DNA of 9,438 nt, taken from assembly GCA_937916345.1 (NCBI GenBank), contig CALFUE010000129.1, forward strand, positions 1 to 9,438. Direction: 5' to 3'. The translations under genes were made by a program, and so were the position numbers. The notes below the pieces were generated by a model, which saw only the letters and a list, made by a program, of their open reading frames with translations, was not told the origin of the DNA and searched no databases. Shown piece after piece: positions 7,541 to 9,438 of the stretch; position 1 is the stretch's first letter; each line of letters begins with the position of its first letter. Origin of the DNA: an uncultured bacterium (lineage in GTDB: Bacteria > Bacillota > Clostridia > Lachnospirales > Lachnospiraceae).

Positions 7541-8167
7541 CTATACCTTTATCAAGTCTTTTATCTGATCGTAAACGCCGCTCTTTATGCCGGGTATCTT
7601 CATCAGATCTTCCTTAACCGTAAACTCTCCGTTACTGTCCCTGTACGCTATGATGGCTGCCGCCTTCGCATCCCCTATACCGGGAAGTGTCTTAAGCTTT
7701 GCACTATCAGCGCTGTTTATGTCCACCAGACCATCGTTGGCAGAATCCTCTTCCGTATCCAAAGCCTTTATCTCCTGCTGCTCCGACATCGTAAGTATCC
7801 TGATCATTTGGGAATCAGTCATCAGCTCAGCCTGATTCACGCTGTCTATAGCCGCGTCAGAGTCAAAGCCTCCGGCTGCCTCGATGGCATCCACTATCCT
7901 GCCGCCCCCCATGAAGGTGTACACGCCCGGATTATTTACGGCTCCGCAGATGAACACCGTGATCTCTTCGTTTTCCTTTGATGCATCGGTGCCGGCTCTT
8001 ACATCAGAGTCATTCTCCTCATCCACCGGTTCCAATGTCCGATCCTCAGCCGAAGCATCATCCGAATCAAGCACGATCGCCCCCTGATGGAGACTCCCGA
8101 AATCCGCCGCACAGCCTATCATAACCAATGAGAACAGCATGATAAAAACAGATCTTGAGATCTTCAT
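7541..8167 (-). CDS. comEA: ComEA-like DNA-binding lipoprotein (SLBB + helix-hairpin-helix)
   Basis: Surface DNA receptor for natural transformation: binds double-stranded DNA and passes it to ComEC. With the ATG at 8165-8167 the product is 208 residues. It begins with a charged MKISR, a hydrophobic stretch and a lipobox-like VMIGC (C19), then an acidic, low-complexity spacer (about 32-68). A SLBB domain follows (about 69-125, ITVFICGAVNNPGVYTF), then a linker, then tandem helix-hairpin-helix motifs at the C-terminus (LPGIG 161-165, IPGI 191-194, about 148-208), all typical of ComEA. Textbook ComEA is held by a transmembrane helix; here a lipid anchor looks more likely. A TTG at 8225-8227 would add 20 residues, but these spoil the signal peptide and have no Shine-Dalgarno. 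The ATG also lacks a good site, so the start is moderately certain. It is first in a tight unit with the two-component genes. Confidence 0.88.
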   Translation of the reverse strand: MKISRSVFIMLFSLVMIGCAADFGSLHQGAIVLDSDDASAEDRTLEPVDEENDSDVRAGTDASKENEEITVFICGAVNNPGVYTFMGGGRIVDAIEAAGGFDSDAAIDSVNQAELMTDSQMIRILTMSEQQEIKALDTEEDSANDGLVDINSADSAKLKTLPGIGDAKAAAIIAYRDSNGEFTVKEDLMKIPGIKSGVYDQIKDLIKV

Positions 8168-8205
8168 ATAAAAATTACAGAAACATCGATCTTGCAGACC
8201 TTTAC

Positions 8206-8234
8206 ATCTTATGATAAAAACACTCAATTTTCAA
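8206..8234 (-). promoter_or_regulatory. Candidate sigma-A promoter ahead of comEA
   Basis: On the minus strand TTGAAA (8234-8229, five of six matches to the -35 consensus) and TAAGAT (8211-8206, four of six to the -10) are separated by 17 bases. Transcription would start near 8199, about 30 bases before the chosen comEA ATG. The -35 overlaps the argD stop codon. This supports separate expression of the comEA-to-comEC genes, with read-through from argD still possible. It was read by eye; no score was computed. Confidence 0.4.
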
Positions 8235-9427
8235 GAGAGATTTTTTAAAACCGCCGACAACTTTTCTATCATCTCATCCACATCCCTCTCCTCTATCACA
8301 AGGGGCGGAACGAGCCTTACGACATTACCCTCGGCAGTCAGGACGATGAGGCCTTTTTTTAATGCTTCCTTCACCACATCAGCCGGATTCACATCTACCA
8401 CAAGTCCCTGTATAAGTCCTGCGCCGCGCCGCTCCTTTATATGATCCGTACTGTTCGAGAGCTCACCCAGCCTCATCTCCAGGTATTCGGACACTCTTCT
8501 CACATGTGATGGGATGTCCGTCTCTTTCATTATGTCAATCGTTGCAGAAATCGCTGCCCCCGCCAGCGGATTGCCGCCGTAGGTCGTCCCGTGGTCTCCG
8601 GGAACGAGAGTCTTGTCTATAAGCTTTTCATCCAGCAGGAATGCCCCCACGGGAAACCCGTTTCCAACGGCTTTTGCGACGGTCATGATATCAGGCCTGA
8701 CATTATATCTCATCCATGCAAAGGGATATCCCGTCCTGTACATACCGCACTGTATCTCGTCAAGTATCAGGAGTATATCCTTCTCATCACAGAGCGCTCT
8801 CACTCCCTTTAAGAATTTCTCGTTGGCAGGAAAAATGCCTCCCTCACCCTGAACTGTCTCCAATATTATCGCGATGGTCTTGTCATTTACCTGCGCCTTT
8901 ACGCTCTCGAGGGAATTGTAATCCGCGAAGGAAACTCCCGGCAGAAGCGGCTCGAATGGCTCTCTGTAATGATCATTTCCGGTGACAGAAAGAGCGCCTA
9001 TGGTTCTTCCATGGAAGGATCCCTTCATGGCTATGATCTCATGCCCGCCGTGAGAGTCCCTGTTAAAGCCGTATCTCTTCGCGCACTTTATCGCTCCTTC
9101 TATGGCCTCGGCTCCGCTGTTTGTCAAAAAGGCTCTGCTCATTGTAGTGAGAGCGCACAGCTTTTCAGCCGCCTCGATGGCCGGTATATTATAAAAGAGA
9201 TTAGAGGAGTGTGTCAGCTTGTCGATCTGGCTTTTCAACGCGTCCTTGTAGCGCTCATTGCTGTAGCCAAGGCCATAAACCGCGATCCCGGCGCCGAAAT
9301 CCAGGTAGGAATTACCGTCGGTATCATAGAGCCTGACACCTTCTCCGTGATCTAAGACCAGCGGAAATCTGTTGTAGATATGTAAAAGGCTTCCTTCCGA
9401 ATGTTCAATATATTCTTCTTTTTTCAT
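8231..9427 (-). CDS. argD: Acetylornithine aminotransferase
   Basis: Cytoplasmic class III pyridoxal-phosphate aminotransferase, 398 residues, full length for ArgD. It converts N-acetylglutamate semialdehyde to N-acetylornithine using glutamate in arginine synthesis, and family members often also act on succinyl-diaminopimelate precursors. Seen in order: DFGAGIAV near 43, the cofactor phosphate loop SGAEA (104-108), FHGRT (138-142), ETVQGEGG (190-197), LDEIQCGMYRTG with D223 and Q226, the Schiff-base lysine K252 in TVAKAVGNGFPVGA, and TTYGGNPLAG (281-290). Related ornithine or GABA aminotransferases share these motifs; length and overall pattern favour ArgD. The ATG is preceded by GGGAGA a few bases upstream at the window edge. 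Other arg genes would be expected beyond the right end. The stop is 63 bases before the chosen comEA start. The neighbourhood gives no reason to link it functionally to competence. Confidence 0.9.
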   Translation of the reverse strand: MKKEEYIEHSEGSLLHIYNRFPLVLDHGEGVRLYDTDGNSYLDFGAGIAVYGLGYSNERYKDALKSQIDKLTHSSNLFYNIPAIEAAEKLCALTTMSRAFLTNSGAEAIEGAIKCAKRYGFNRDSHGGHEIIAMKGSFHGRTIGALSVTGNDHYREPFEPLLPGVSFADYNSLESVKAQVNDKTIAIILETVQGEGGIFPANEKFLKGVRALCDEKDILLILDEIQCGMYRTGYPFAWMRYNVRPDIMTVAKAVGNGFPVGAFLLDEKLIDKTLVPGDHGTTYGGNPLAGAAISATIDIMKETDIPSHVRRVSEYLEMRLGELSNSTDHIKERRGAGLIQGLVVDVNPADVVKEALKKGLIVLTAEGNVVRLVPPLVIEERDVDEMIEKLSAVLKNLS

Positions 9428-9438
9428 TATAATCTCCC

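Noticed and set aside
8969..9355. 128-codon open frame on the plus strand inside argD, with smaller ones at 8591-8985
   Set aside because: These overlap each other in different frames and lie opposite conserved argD motifs; they have no domains or start signals.
1..9438. Mobile element, CRISPR array, defence system, tRNA or rRNA
   Set aside because: I found no transposase or integrase frame, no spaced direct repeats, no attachment-site duplication and no RNA gene pattern. Almost every base lies in one of seven ordinary-family genes.

Overview
The window is a gene-dense stretch of a low- to mid-GC Firmicute, most likely a gut or rumen Clostridia of the Lachnospiraceae type. This placement is inferred from purine-rich Shine-Dalgarno sites, a TTG start, a fructan-type GH32 with its own LacI regulator, and a competence/two-component cluster of a kind I recall from that family. 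No marker gene (rRNA, tRNA) is present to confirm it. There are seven protein genes, no gap over about 65 bases, and no RNA gene, insertion sequence or CRISPR array that I can see.

Left part, plus strand (1-2223): the 3' portion of a glycoside hydrolase family 32 fructosidase, followed 26 bases later by a LacI-family regulator. Together they look like the end of a sucrose/fructan utilisation operon that extends upstream of the window.

Right part, minus strand (2195-9427): reading right to left, argD (acetylornithine aminotransferase, arginine synthesis), a ComEA-like lipoprotein (SLBB plus helix-hairpin-helix DNA-binding domain), an OmpR-type response regulator, its HAMP-containing histidine kinase, a lipoprotein with two GerMN domains, and comEC, the DNA-uptake channel. 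From comEA to comEC the spacing is 8 bases, a 1-base TGATG overlap, 1 base and 31 bases, which indicates one transcription unit with translational coupling. A plausible promoter lies in the short argD-comEA gap.

The most interesting content is this arrangement. The two canonical late-competence genes flank a complete two-component system plus a surface lipoprotein. The order regulator-kinase-GerMN lipoprotein resembles mtrA-mtrB-lpqB of actinobacteria. Envelope sensing and DNA uptake may therefore be co-expressed. The plus- and minus-strand blocks meet tail to tail with a 29-base overlap of lacI and comEC, around a perfect 10-bp palindrome inside a terminator-like structure. I see no strong evidence for a wholly new defence or mobile system here.
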